A DNA stretch of 47,756 bases from Bacteroidota bacterium (GCA_013288285.1 JABDCE010000012.1:1100-48855), one strand, 5' to 3'. Shown: positions 31,645 through 40,141, counted from the stretch's first letter. A program made the numbers and translations. Notes: generated by a model from the sequence alone, not told the origin.

Positions 31645-33486
31645 ATGCGAAAAAGTTCAGCACATACACCCCGCGACAACAAAGCGGGTTCGAAAAGTAC
31701 ATTTAGAAAAAGTGAAGGCCCTGGCTCCGACAGCAGAGGTGGAAGGCCTTCAGCTAAAAAAAATTATGACGGCAGGTCTTCGTCCTCCGATAGCAGGCCG
31801 CCGCATAAAGCAAAGCCATATTCCGGCAGAACAACTGACGGTGATAAACCCGCAAGGCCTTTTAGCGCTGGCCCTAAAGAGTTTGGCAGTTCACGCGCCG
31901 CAAGCGCAGGGCCAGGCAGGCCAGAGCGTACCAATAGTGATAGAAAGCCTTATGGCAAGCCATCATTCCGTAAAGAAGAGGGTAGTGACCGCGGCGAACG
32001 TAAGCCTTACAGGGACTCAGCAGGTGGTGGAAAAAATGAAAGTCGTCCGTTTTCTGACCGGCCGAAACGTGCCGACTCAGATAGAAAACCTTATGGCAAA
32101 CCATCATTCCGTAAGGAAGAGGGGAGCGACCGCAATGAACGTAAACCTTACAGGGACTCAGCAAGTAGCGAGAGAAATGAAAATCGTCCGTTTTCTGACC
32201 GGCCGAAACGTGCCGACTCGGATAGGAAACCTTTTGGTAAGCCACCACGCAGAGACTTTGATAAGGACAAACGTGCAGATGGAGATGCCCGGCCATTTAG
32301 AGCGCGCCCGGCCCGTGAAGACGGCAAGCCTTCTTTTGGCAAACCACCACGCAAAGAGTTTGATAAGGATAAACGTGCCGGTGGCGATAGCCGGCCATTC
32401 AGGGAGCGCCCGAACCGCGACGGTGGCAAGCCTCCGTTTAATAAGTCCGGTAGGGGAGCAAAACCAGATGAGAAGGACACCAAAACTACTTTCAAGGACG
32501 TGATGAACAATGCGTTCAACCAGCCAAAGTCTGCTCAGAAAAAAGACCCGAACGCTTATGAACCGATGAAGCCTGAGCAATTCGAAGACCAGGTGTTTGG
32601 TGAGTTGGAGGAAGAAACGAACGAGAACAAGCCGAAGAAACCTTTTGAGATAAAGAAAAAAACAAACCCGCGGTTCAACCACGATCATTCTGAAGGAAGG
32701 AAAAAGAAGTATAAGGACGAAGAAGATGAGGATGACGAAGAAGACAAAGAAATAAACCAGACCAATGGGCCAAGGTTAGAAATGCCGCTCAATAAATTCA
32801 TAGCACATAGCGGTGAATGTAGCCGCAGGGATGCAGCCGCATTGGTGAAGCAGGGGAAAGTAAAAGTAAATGAAGAATTAGTGCTCGATCCCGGTTATAG
32901 GGTAAAGCATGATGACAAGGTAACCATGAGTGGTAAAAAACTGACGCCACAAAAAGGCATGGTCTATATTTTGCTCAATAAGCCTAAAGGGTTCATCACT
33001 ACTAACGATGATCCGCAGGGAAGGAAGACAGTAATGGAACTGGTCGGCAACTCAGGCGTAGACCGGTTGTTCCCGGTTGGCCGGTTAGACAAGGAAACAT
33101 CGGGCCTGCTCCTCATCACTAACGATGGCGAGCTCACGCAAAAGCTTTGCCACCCGTCTTACAAAATAAAGAAGGTCTACCAGGTAACGTTGGACAAACC
33201 ACTCACAAAGGCCGATTTTGAAAAAATAATGGAGGGTGTGGATCTGGAAGATGGCATCGCAAAGGTAGATGCGCTGGCTTACCTCGAAAGAAAAGATGAA
33301 CTGGGACTCGAGATACATAGCGGGCGTAACCGTATCGTGCGTCGTATTTTCGAATCATTGAAGTACGAAGTAGTAAAACTAGATCGCGTGATGTATGCCG
33401 GGCTTACCAAGAAGAACCTCCCACGCAGCAAATGGCGTTATCTCGATGAGCGTGAGGTGGTATTGTTAAAGCACTTCAAGAGTTAG
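31645..33486 (+). CDS. RsuA/RluB-family rRNA pseudouridine synthase with long charged N-terminal extension
   Basis: About 613 aa from the ATG at 31645 (an upstream ATG at 31537 would add 36 mainly basic residues). The C-terminal 240 residues are the enzyme: an S4 RNA-binding domain near 378-440 (LNKFIAHSGECSRRDAA) and the pseudouridine synthase core with catalytic Asp482 in GRLDKETSGL, then NRIVRRIFESL. The family converts specific uridines in 16S or 23S rRNA. The first about 370 residues are low-complexity Arg/Lys/Asp/Ser/Pro with perfect-length tandem repeats, and an acidic stretch (DEEDEDDEEDKE) precedes the S4 domain. Such extensions are common in Bacteroidota homologues. Which uridine is the target is not visible. 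Confidence 0.9.
   Translation: MRKSSAHTPRDNKAGSKSTFRKSEGPGSDSRGGRPSAKKNYDGRSSSSDSRPPHKAKPYSGRTTDGDKPARPFSAGPKEFGSSRAASAGPGRPERTNSDRKPYGKPSFRKEEGSDRGERKPYRDSAGGGKNESRPFSDRPKRADSDRKPYGKPSFRKEEGSDRNERKPYRDSASSERNENRPFSDRPKRADSDRKPFGKPPRRDFDKDKRADGDARPFRARPAREDGKPSFGKPPRKEFDKDKRAGGDSRPFRERPNRDGGKPPFNKSGRGAKPDEKDTKTTFKDVMNNAFNQPKSAQKKDPNAYEPMKPEQFEDQVFGELEEETNENKPKKPFEIKKKTNPRFNHDHSEGRKKKYKDEEDEDDEEDKEINQTNGPRLEMPLNKFIAHSGECSRRDAAALVKQGKVKVNEELVLDPGYRVKHDDKVTMSGKKLTPQKGMVYILLNKPKGFITTNDDPQGRKTVMELVGNSGVDRLFPVGRLDKETSGLLLITNDGELTQKLCHPSYKIKKVYQVTLDKPLTKADFEKIMEGVDLEDGIAKVDALAYLERKDELGLEIHSGRNRIVRRIFESLKYEVVKLDRVMYAGLTKKNLPRSKWRYLDEREVVLLKHFKS
31936..32439 (+). repeat. Tandem repeats encoding RKPYGKPSFRKEEGSDR-type units
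   Basis: Two in-frame 141-bp copies (31936-32076, 32077-32217) encode 47-aa units starting SDRKPYGKPSFRKEEG, with a partial third copy. They are followed by two 102-bp copies (32236-32337, 32338-32439) encoding 34-aa GKPPR(R/K)(D/E)FDKDKRA units. All lie in the N-terminal extension of the pseudouridine synthase. Confidence 0.9.
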
Positions 33487-33513
33487 AAATAACCACCGTG
33501 AAAAAATAGTTAG

Positions 33514-34683
33514 ATGCCGTTTCTCACTGCAAAACAAATACATAATGGACGTACCTGGTTACCGGAGAATTCGGTGATAGAGGTGGCTGACGATGGTACT
33601 GTTGTGGCTATTGGAAATGGCCCGAATGACGCTGCTATCTTTTACGAAGGCATTTTAGCGCCGGGTTTTGTAAATGCGCATTGCCACCTCGAGCTGTCAC
33701 ACATGAAAGGCCTGATACCGGAGCATACCCGCCTCATACCTTTTCTTAAGAATATCCCGCAGCATCGCAATGATTTTACGGACGCACAGAAGCAGGCCGC
33801 CCGGGAGCATGCTTACAACGAGTTGGTGGAGAATGGGGTTGTGGCTGTAGGTGATATAGCTAACACTTCGGAGACCCTGGATGTCCGCACCCGCGACAAG
33901 CTTCATTTTTATACGTTTGTAGAGTCTATTGGCTTTAATGAGGCTAACGCCCAGCGTTCATTTGACAACGCGCTACAGGTATATGGTGCGTTTGCAGCAC
34001 AACGAAGTAATGACAAGGTGCTGAGGCAATCGATTGTTCCCCATGCGCCATATTCGGTTTCTTCCTCGTTGTTTCGCCTTATAGACATGCACCGCAAGGA
34101 TGTGATCATTTCTATTCATAACCAGGAGAGCGATGAAGAAAATGCTTATTATGCTTCGAAGGAAGGCGCGGTAAACGATTTGCTCCTTACACTTGGTATC
34201 GACGACAGTTTCTTTTATCCTACTGGCCGGTCGTCTATACAATCGTATCTCGAATGGATGTCGCAGCACCATCCTTTTATCTTCGTGCATAATACGTATA
34301 CAAAACACCTCGACGTTCAGTACGCGCATAGCAGGCTCGATGAAACCTATTGGTGCCTTTGCCCCAATGCGAATATGTATATCGAGAACAAATTGCCGGA
34401 TATTAACATGTTCATCAGCGAAGGTGCAAATATTTGTATCGGTACAGACAGCCTGGCGTCTAATCACCGCTTGTCCGTTTTATCAGAGTTGGTCTGCATT
34501 AAAAAACATTACCCGCATCTCGATTGGGCGCGGCTGCTCACATGGGCTACGCTCAACAGCGCACGTGCGCTGCAGATGGAGGATATTGTTGGCACTATCG
34601 AACCCGGCAAGAAGCCTGGTATCATTCAGCTCACAGGCCTTGACGATACCGGTATTGATGCACAGGTAAAGCGGGTGATCTGA
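33514..34683 (+). CDS. Amidohydrolase-superfamily deaminase/hydrolase
   Basis: 389-aa metal-dependent hydrolase of the cytosine/aminofutalosine deaminase-like (ATZ/TRZ) group. The metal-binding HxH is NAHCHLELSH (His56, His58). VPHAPYSVS supplies a further His, IHNQESDEEN the family Glu region, CPNANMYIENKLPDI the substrate region, and CIGTDSLASN the conserved Asp. The combination HLELS...HAPYS...CPNAN...GTDSLASN resembles 6-amino-6-deoxyfutalosine deaminase of the futalosine menaquinone pathway, but the rest of that pathway is not in the window. It follows the pseudouridine synthase by 27 nt on the same strand and ends 4 nt from the convergent thioesterase gene. Confidence 0.85.
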   Translation: MPFLTAKQIHNGRTWLPENSVIEVADDGTVVAIGNGPNDAAIFYEGILAPGFVNAHCHLELSHMKGLIPEHTRLIPFLKNIPQHRNDFTDAQKQAAREHAYNELVENGVVAVGDIANTSETLDVRTRDKLHFYTFVESIGFNEANAQRSFDNALQVYGAFAAQRSNDKVLRQSIVPHAPYSVSSSLFRLIDMHRKDVIISIHNQESDEENAYYASKEGAVNDLLLTLGIDDSFFYPTGRSSIQSYLEWMSQHHPFIFVHNTYTKHLDVQYAHSRLDETYWCLCPNANMYIENKLPDINMFISEGANICIGTDSLASNHRLSVLSELVCIKKHYPHLDWARLLTWATLNSARALQMEDIVGTIEPGKKPGIIQLTGLDDTGIDAQVKRVI

Positions 34684-34687
34684 CCTG

Positions 34688-35110
34688 TTAAGACACAGCC
34701 ACCAATTCTTTCGCCGCCATAGCTTCTATATGCTTTCTCTTTACCGATTCACCTATAGGCGTCGGTTGCCCGTCATCGTCTATACGTACAAAAGTGATGG
34801 AGGTAGTGCACATTACGGTCTCCTCGCCACTGTATACATTATATTTGCGCGCCTCAATGTTCATCGTCAGCGATGTGTTGCCCAGGTGTACTACATCTCC
34901 GTAGATACGTACGTGGTTACCTGCTTTCAATGGCTTCTTGAACAGCATTTCTCCCACACGAAGTGTTACCATATTGGGTGTGCAGCAATACTCTGTGGCA
35001 AAGGCAGCCGCAGCTTCGTCTATCCACGACATCATAAAGCCCCCGAAAAGGTTCCCGTGTATGCCTATGTCCTTACCCATGCAGATCTTCTTGTTGATCA
35101 GTTTCATCAT
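34688..35110 (-). CDS. Hotdog-fold acyl-CoA thioesterase
   Basis: 140-aa single hotdog-domain thioesterase of the YciA/BFIT (4HBT) type. The signature HGNLFGGFMMSWIDEAAAAFA near residues 18-38 contains the conserved Asn20 and Asp31 of the active site. It hydrolyses acyl-CoA to free acid and CoA in the cytosol; chain preference is unknown. ATG codons at 35110 and 35107 are tandem. A terminator on the same strand lies about 20 nt upstream, so the gene has its own promoter or depends on readthrough. Confidence 0.9.
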   Translation of the reverse strand: MMKLINKKICMGKDIGIHGNLFGGFMMSWIDEAAAAFATEYCCTPNMVTLRVGEMLFKKPLKAGNHVRIYGDVVHLGNTSLTMNIEARKYNVYSGEETVMCTTSITFVRIDDDGQPTPIGESVKRKHIEAMAAKELVAVS

Positions 35111-35130
35111 GTTTCTTGTATTTGAGTCAT

Positions 35131-35160
35131 AAAAAAAGCCTCCCGTTTTGTGCGGGAGGC
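35131..35160 (-). terminator. Intrinsic terminator after the Cys-rich micro-ORF
   Basis: 8-bp stem GCCTCCCG/CGGGAGGC with a 7-nt loop, followed on the minus strand by seven T residues. It ends the transcript that crosses the 27-aa ORF at 35186-35269 and lies just before the thioesterase gene. Confidence 0.8.
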
Positions 35161-35185
35161 TAACTATTTTTCAGATCAAAAAATA

Positions 35186-35269
35186 TCATCCCCGCACCGC
35201 ATAGCATACCTTACAGCATTTGCCGGCAGTATGTTTACAAGTGTGGTGGATGTTCCTTGAGCTATTCAT
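35186..35269 (-). CDS. Putative 27-aa Cys/His-rich micropeptide
   Basis: ATG at 35269 opens a 27-codon frame ending TGA. The product begins MNSSRNIHHTCKHTAG and continues KCCKVCYAVRG: four Cys, three His and six Lys/Arg, in the order C-x6-C-C-x2-C. This looks like a small metal- or disulfide-binding peptide and not random sequence. A strong terminator oriented on the same strand lies 26 nt after the stop codon, which argues for a real transcript end here. A TAATATTG resembling a -7 box lies about 10 nt before the ATG. I do not recognise the family. It lies in the 210-nt gap between the thioesterase and dienelactone hydrolase genes. Confidence 0.42.
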   Translation of the reverse strand: MNSSRNIHHTCKHTAGKCCKVCYAVRG

Positions 35270-35320
35270 GATGCAATATTAGTAAGAAAATTGTTTACCA
35301 ATGTTTAAGGAAATGATAAA

Positions 35321-36169
35321 TTATTGCACGCCTAGTTTTCCTTTCAGGAATTTAAGGGCTTCTATCTGTGCCAGGCCCGCTGATTTCACATCATATTTAG
35401 GGTTGCTGGGGTTGGCAAATGCATGTACCGCATCATAAGCATCTAATGTGATGTTGTGTCCGGTCGCCGATACTTTCTTTTCAAAGTCTTCCACATCGCC
35501 CATTTTTATGAAGCCGTCCTGGTTGGCGCGTATATACAGCACATCGCACCGCAGCGGCTTTATGGCGTTTGCATTCTTTTCAGGGAATCCATAATACATT
35601 ACACAGCCTTTAGCCTGCGCGCCTGCCAGCACCGCAGCCGTAAACGACCAGCTTCCGCCCATGCACCAGCCTATAGTGGCTATATTCTTTTTTCCTGCTT
35701 TTTTTAGCGCGCCGGTGATAATAGCCTGCGCCCGCTGAGGGTCCAGGCTGCCCATCAGTTTTCCGGCCTCGTCTGGTGTCACTGCCGATTTGCCGTCATA
35801 CAGGTCAATGGCATACACTTCTATATTGCCGCCCAGCATAGTCTGCCAGCGCTCAGCTTCCCTCCTGATATAGTCATTCAGCCCCCACCACTCATGAAAC
35901 ACGAACAGCACATTGTCGGTAGGATTATCAGATGGTACAAAGAACGCATTTCCGTCTGCACCGCCCGCTACCGGGAAGCTGATAGTGCTTCCCTTTTCAG
36001 GAACATAGTTGATCGGTGCCGGCGGCTCGTGCGATGCTTTAAATGCTTTGTTCATGGCCAGTGCCTGCATGCTGTTGCCTGTAGGTTTTTTACAGCAGCT
36101 TTGCGCATTGGATAAAGTTGCAGCGCTGCATAAAATAGCTGCGAGGAGTAGTGTACTGAGTGTTTTCAT
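35321..36169 (-). CDS. Exported dienelactone-hydrolase-family protein
   Basis: 282-aa alpha/beta hydrolase of the dienelactone hydrolase (DLH) family with a signal peptide (MKTLSTLLLAAIL...LSNAQ, cleavage near 23). The nucleophile Cys169 is in GWCMGGS, the acid Asp218 in RANQDGF, and His249 in AVHAFANP, and the HEWWGLN segment is family-specific. Known DLH enzymes are often cytosolic, so a periplasmic location is notable. Its substrate is unknown; DLH-like proteins act on cyclic esters and related compounds. Two further Cys (SCC) follow the signal cleavage site. The gene is upstream of the micro-ORF on the same strand. Confidence 0.88.
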   Translation of the reverse strand: MKTLSTLLLAAILCSAATLSNAQSCCKKPTGNSMQALAMNKAFKASHEPPAPINYVPEKGSTISFPVAGGADGNAFFVPSDNPTDNVLFVFHEWWGLNDYIRREAERWQTMLGGNIEVYAIDLYDGKSAVTPDEAGKLMGSLDPQRAQAIITGALKKAGKKNIATIGWCMGGSWSFTAAVLAGAQAKGCVMYYGFPEKNANAIKPLRCDVLYIRANQDGFIKMGDVEDFEKKVSATGHNITLDAYDAVHAFANPSNPKYDVKSAGLAQIEALKFLKGKLGVQ

Positions 36170-36215
36170 AATTTGGTTATTTATTTATAAAATTAGGCAA
36201 GAAAAACCACTTTCC

Positions 36216-36668
36216 TTACTTCTTATTCATCACTTCTGTCACGCACTCTATTTCTATCAGTGCGTCCTTAGGCAGTCGGACTACCTGCACCGCTGACCTT
36301 GCAGGTTTCGTTTCGGGGAAATAGTCTTTATATATCTCGTTCACTTTGGCGTAGTCATCAAGGTTCTTCAGGTACACGGTAGCTTTTACCACATGCTTCA
36401 TGTCTGATCCGGCTTCTTCTATCACCGCTTTGAGGTTCTTCAGTACCTGCTCCGTTTGGCTGCTGATGTCATCTCCCGCCAGCGCATTCGTTACCGGCGA
36501 TAGCCCTATCTGCCCCGATGTGTAGATCAGGTTCCCAGTCCTTATAGCTTGTGAATATGGGCCTATGGCTTTAGGTGCGCCATTGCTGGTTATCGGAGTC
36601 ATATGTTGCCCGTAGGCAGATGTCGCCAGCAGTCCGGAAAGTAAAGCAGTAGATAAGAGTATCTTCAT
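36216..36668 (-). CDS. Exported RidA-family protein
   Basis: About 150 aa from the ATG at 36668, chosen because it begins a signal peptide (MKILLSTALLSGLLATSAYG); a longer reading frame upstream would overlap the BtuF-like gene. The mature part is a RidA/YjgF domain: GAPKAIGPYSQAIRTGNLIYTSGQIGL, VEQVLKNLKAVIEEAGS, VVKATVYL, and RSAVQVVRLPKDALIEIECV with the conserved Arg that binds the substrate carboxylate. RidA enzymes hydrolyse reactive enamine/imine intermediates in the cytosol; an exported form would meet a different set of substrates. Function is inferred from family only. Confidence 0.85.
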   Translation of the reverse strand: MKILLSTALLSGLLATSAYGQHMTPITSNGAPKAIGPYSQAIRTGNLIYTSGQIGLSPVTNALAGDDISSQTEQVLKNLKAVIEEAGSDMKHVVKATVYLKNLDDYAKVNEIYKDYFPETKPARSAVQVVRLPKDALIEIECVTEVMNKK

Positions 36669-36724
36669 ACGGTTATATTTAGTACGTCCTAAAATACAAT
36701 AAACCATGTAACTAATGAATATTT

Positions 36725-37513
36725 CTAACCTCTCCGGGCTATTAGCTCTTGCATATATCCTGCCGCCTTTTTCATCCGGCTTCCATACCAACTGAACAGT
36801 TCACCATCCACCAGCATTACTGTCGCATCCGGCAAGACTGCTTTTATTTCGGCAATGTGACGATCTTTGAAAGGGTAGGGCTCTGATGATAACAGTATGG
36901 TATCCAATTCTTTGTCCTTTAGTGCTTCAAGTGTTGTCTCGGGATACCGGAGTTGGTCGGTAAGCACATTCTCCCATCCCATAGTGGTGATCATGTCATG
37001 GATAAAGGTATCGCCGCCTGCGCACATCCACGGATCCCGCCAGATAAAATACGCCACCCGTTTTGGCATTGCCGCTCTGTGTAATTGGTCAAAGCCGGTT
37101 CTTATTTCTACAGCCAGCGTGGTGCTTTCTTTTTCTTTCCCCACCAGTGCACCCACCTCTTTTATCATTTGCAAGCCATCATTGATGGTTTGTATATTAC
37201 TCACCCACACCGGGTACATTGTGCTCAGCTCTTCAATCTGCTCTCTGGTGTTCTCTTCCTTGTTGGCAATGATCAGGTCGGGCTGCAGCTCCTTAATGAT
37301 GTTTAAATGTAGAGTCTTTGTTCCGCCCACTCTTTTTTTGTTCCTGAACCATTCATTGGGGTGTACGCAAAATTTGGTAATGCCCACCACCGCCTCGCCC
37401 AGCCCCAGGTCATAAAGCAATTCTGTTTGCGATGGCACTACAGATATGATTCGTTGCGGAGGATAATTGATTTCTACCTCATTGCCCATCATGTCCGTAA
37501 ATACCTTCTTCAT
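36725..37513 (-). CDS. BtuF-like helical-backbone metal receptor, no signal peptide
   Basis: 262-aa protein of the periplasmic cobalamin/haem/siderophore-binding (helical backbone metal receptor) fold: PPQRIISVVPSQTELLYDLGLG, VVGITKFCVHP, VGGTKTLHLNIIKELQPDLII, then a long linking helix and a second lobe ending in MLVDGELFSWYGSRM. Family members normally bear a signal peptide and deliver ligand to an ABC importer; this one begins directly at MKKVFTDMMGNEV, so it is probably cytosolic. Signal-less versions of this fold are known. No permease or ATPase is adjacent. The small membrane-protein gene lies 8 nt upstream on the same strand, so the two are likely co-transcribed. Confidence 0.85.
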   Translation of the reverse strand: MKKVFTDMMGNEVEINYPPQRIISVVPSQTELLYDLGLGEAVVGITKFCVHPNEWFRNKKRVGGTKTLHLNIIKELQPDLIIANKEENTREQIEELSTMYPVWVSNIQTINDGLQMIKEVGALVGKEKESTTLAVEIRTGFDQLHRAAMPKRVAYFIWRDPWMCAGGDTFIHDMITTMGWENVLTDQLRYPETTLEALKDKELDTILLSSEPYPFKDRHIAEIKAVLPDATVMLVDGELFSWYGSRMKKAAGYMQELIARRG

Positions 37514-37521
37514 AAAAAGCG

Positions 37522-37884
37522 TTAGTGAAACTTCTTGTAGTAAAACAGCAGGAACACACTGAACAGGCCATCCAGCAAAAACATATTACTCATGTACAGT
37601 ACAGATATATGCCCATTCCTGATTGCCAGGTACAGTGCGGCATCAACTATCGTCAACACAATGTACCCAAGCGCTCCCCACTTGCGCATATCGCAGGCTG
37701 CTATCCAGAATAGTGCGTACCCAGCCATCCACAATACTTGTAGCCACTCTATAGCCGGAAACGGGGCTGTGCGGTCATCCCACAGCGTCCACAAAAACCA
37801 CAACACATGAAACAGTGCCACTAACGGAAACAGCATCGGCGGCTTCCTGACAATGTCTGTTATAAACTCTTTGGAACTCCGCAA
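37522..37884 (-). CDS. Small four-helix membrane protein
   Basis: 120-aa hydrophobic protein with four predicted helices (from LFPLVALFHVLWFLWTLW near residue 18 to MFLLDGLFSVFLLFYY at the end), short loops and a Lys-His C-terminus. I do not recognise the family. The BtuF-like gene follows 8 nt downstream, suggesting one operon. The CBS-like gene is 35 nt upstream on the same strand. No catalytic motif. Confidence 0.65.
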   Translation of the reverse strand: MRSSKEFITDIVRKPPMLFPLVALFHVLWFLWTLWDDRTAPFPAIEWLQVLWMAGYALFWIAACDMRKWGALGYIVLTIVDAALYLAIRNGHISVLYMSNMFLLDGLFSVFLLFYYKKFH

Positions 37885-37919
37885 AATACTTTATTGGTTT
37901 TGGTCTTTAATGATAGGAG

Positions 37920-39287
37920 CTACCCCTTGCTGAACGCATTAAGTATGTCATACTTGGTGAGTATGGTATACTGCCCGGCTTCATCACGGGTCAGCACTGC
38001 GCCATTGTCTTTATTGATGAAGTGCGTCAGCCTTTCCAGCGGCGTATCCATGTCTACCACCGGCAGAGCGGCATCCATCACATCTGCTATTAGTTGGTCG
38101 CGTACATCGGTTTCTTCTATCAGCTTTTTGAACAGGCTACCCTGGGTCACACTGCCGGTCATTTCACCGTCCAGCAGCACGGGTATCTGCTCTATGTCAT
38201 ATTTTTTCATCAGGGTCAGTGCATCCATTACCTTGCTGTTCTCATCTATGGTCACCAATCTGCGGCGGCCCAGCCCGCCTATCAGGTCGCGTACCGTGCT
38301 AACTTCCAGGAAGCCGCGGTCCAGCATCCACTCGTCATTATATATCTTGGCTACATACCTGCTGCCGTGGTCATGAAATATCACCACCACCAGGTCGTCT
38401 TTTTTCAGCTTGTCTTTCATCTGGCGCAGACCTGCTATCACAGAGCCGCCTGAGTACCCTACAAATATGCCTTCTTCCCGGGTGATACGGCGTGCCATCA
38501 GTGCACCGTCTTTATCCGTTACTTTTTCGAAGTGGTCCAGTGCGGCGCGGTCATAGTTTGCCGGTAAAAAATCTTCCCCAAATCCTTCCGATATATATGG
38601 GTGCACCTCGTCCATGTCCAGTTCACCCGTGTCAAACCATTTTTTCAGCAGGCTGCCATAGGTATCTATTGCCCACACCTGTATATTCGGGTTTTGCTCT
38701 TTCAGGTATCGCCCGGTACCCACTATGGTGCCACCCGTGCCTGCCGCTACTACTAAATGCGTCACTTTGCCCTGGGTCTGCTTCCATATTTCAGGGCCTG
38801 TTTGTTCATAGTGCGCATCTCTGTTGGCCAGGTTGTCATATTGGTTCACATACCAGCTATTGGGTGTTTCGCGCTGCAGGCGGCGTGCTACCTGGTAGTA
38901 GCTACGTGGATCTTCAGGGTCCACATTCGTAGGGCATACAATTACTTCCGCGCCATGCGCCTTGAGTATATCTGCTTTTTCCTTGCTTTGTTTATCGGTA
39001 GTGGCAAAGATGCACTTGTATCCTTTTATTATGGCCGCCAGTGCCAGGCCCATGCCCGTATTGCCGCTTGTACCTTCTATTATGGTGCCACCCGGTTTTA
39101 TTTTGCCTTCACGTTCCGCCACTTCCAGCATCTTCAGCGCCATGCGGTCCTTGATGCTGTTGCCGGGATTAAAGGTCTCCACCTTGGCATATACCTTGCA
39201 GGGCAGGTCGGCAACTACTTTGTTCAGGCGCACTAAGGGCGTATCGCCTATCGTCTGCAATATATTGTCATAAACACGGTCAGCCAT
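37920..39287 (-). CDS. Cystathionine beta-synthase-like PLP enzyme with CBS domains
   Basis: 455 aa from the ATG at 39287 (MADRVYDNILQTIGDTPLVRL); an upstream ATG at 39335 is unlikely. Residues 1-320 are a fold-type II PLP enzyme (cysteine synthase/CBS): Lys46 in NSIKDRMA, GTSGNTGMGLA, and GTGGTIVGTGRYL for cofactor phosphate binding. Residues about 330-450 form a CBS-domain pair (Bateman module). This architecture matches cystathionine beta-synthase of transsulfuration, without the N-terminal haem domain of animal enzymes. It condenses serine or O-acetylserine with homocysteine or sulfide; the exact substrates are not certain. Confidence 0.9.
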   Translation of the reverse strand: MADRVYDNILQTIGDTPLVRLNKVVADLPCKVYAKVETFNPGNSIKDRMALKMLEVAEREGKIKPGGTIIEGTSGNTGMGLALAAIIKGYKCIFATTDKQSKEKADILKAHGAEVIVCPTNVDPEDPRSYYQVARRLQRETPNSWYVNQYDNLANRDAHYEQTGPEIWKQTQGKVTHLVVAAGTGGTIVGTGRYLKEQNPNIQVWAIDTYGSLLKKWFDTGELDMDEVHPYISEGFGEDFLPANYDRAALDHFEKVTDKDGALMARRITREEGIFVGYSGGSVIAGLRQMKDKLKKDDLVVVIFHDHGSRYVAKIYNDEWMLDRGFLEVSTVRDLIGGLGRRRLVTIDENSKVMDALTLMKKYDIEQIPVLLDGEMTGSVTQGSLFKKLIEETDVRDQLIADVMDAALPVVDMDTPLERLTHFINKDNGAVLTRDEAGQYTILTKYDILNAFSKG

Positions 39288-39440
39288 AATATCAGTTTTT
39301 TTGGTCGTGCCGCTAAGGTAAAAATATTTAAGCACTTAGTCCGTCACGTATCAGCGTATTCATGGTTATATAATGATCTTGCCCAAGGAGAGGCCCTTAC
39401 GCTGTTAACGATTAATAATGCAACAGAAAGGTTTTTGTTA

Positions 39441-39448
39441 TATTTTTG
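39441..39448 (+). promoter_or_regulatory. Candidate -7 element of the 39480 lipoprotein gene
   Basis: TATTTTTG matches TAnnTTTG 32 nt before the ATG at 39480. No clear -33 TTG. Confidence 0.4.
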
Positions 39449-39479
39449 CTGCGTTCCATTAAGCACTTAAAAACATATA

Positions 39480-40016
39480 ATGAAAGCAAAGCTTACATTC
39501 ATTGGCATACTGATCCTGCTGGTTACGGGTTTGAGTGCTTGCTTTCTGCAACCCTATCATTTTAATGACCATCGCGGTTACTACCCCAATATGGGCCGCA
39601 CCAAGGAACAGATGGCAGAGCAAAAGGAATGGAGAAAACATAGATGGTGGCATTTTCATAAAAGACATCATGATAAGAAACATCCTCCGGTACATGTAAG
39701 AAAAGTGGTAGAGAAACCTGCTGTGGGTGTAGCACCGGCAGCTCCTAAACCATCGGCGCAGCAGCAAACTATAGATGCCGCCCAGTCGTCAAAACCACAG
39801 GTGGTAATGATAGATACTGCAGGCCTGCACCCTGGTGTTATACCTGAAAACAGGCAGAAGAAAAAGCACAAGCACAAAAAGACAGCTAAAGCGCCCAAAC
39901 CTAAGCCGGCAGCGCCCAAACCCGCCGACCAGACTCCGCCGGTAGATTCTGCCGCGCCAAAAGAGCCTGCGAAGCAGCCAGACCAGGCCGCACCAAAGGA
40001 TACTACAGTTCACTAA
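39480..40016 (+). CDS. Lys/Pro/Ala-rich lipoprotein
   Basis: 178-aa protein with a lipoprotein signal (MKAKLTFIGILILLVTGLSAC, lipidated Cys21). The segment after it is His/Arg/Lys-rich (WRKHRWWHFHKRHHDKKH) and the rest is a low-complexity Lys/Pro/Ala tail (KKKHKHKKTAKAPKPKP and AAPKPADQTPP). No folded domain is visible, so this is probably a disordered, strongly basic envelope lipoprotein that could bind peptidoglycan, polyanions or metal. It is not recognised as a named family. It is preceded by a promoter-like element and followed 125 nt later by the DegT-like gene. Confidence 0.72.
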   Translation: MKAKLTFIGILILLVTGLSACFLQPYHFNDHRGYYPNMGRTKEQMAEQKEWRKHRWWHFHKRHHDKKHPPVHVRKVVEKPAVGVAPAAPKPSAQQQTIDAAQSSKPQVVMIDTAGLHPGVIPENRQKKKHKHKKTAKAPKPKPAAPKPADQTPPVDSAAPKEPAKQPDQAAPKDTTVH

Positions 40017-40141
40017 ATGGGGGGCTCGGCTGGTTTTAATGGTTTTATATTATTAAACATTAACGCCTGAGTTGCGTTATAACATTTTTTAACGTAAATA
40101 TTTCGGTAGTAAATATTACATTCGCAATCTAATATTTTCAA

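Noticed and set aside
31712-32503. 263-codon overlapping ORF with repeats such as KIVRFLTGRNVPTQIENL
   Set aside because: It lies within the tandem repeats of the pseudouridine synthase extension in another frame; repeats keep all frames open. No start signal or domain.
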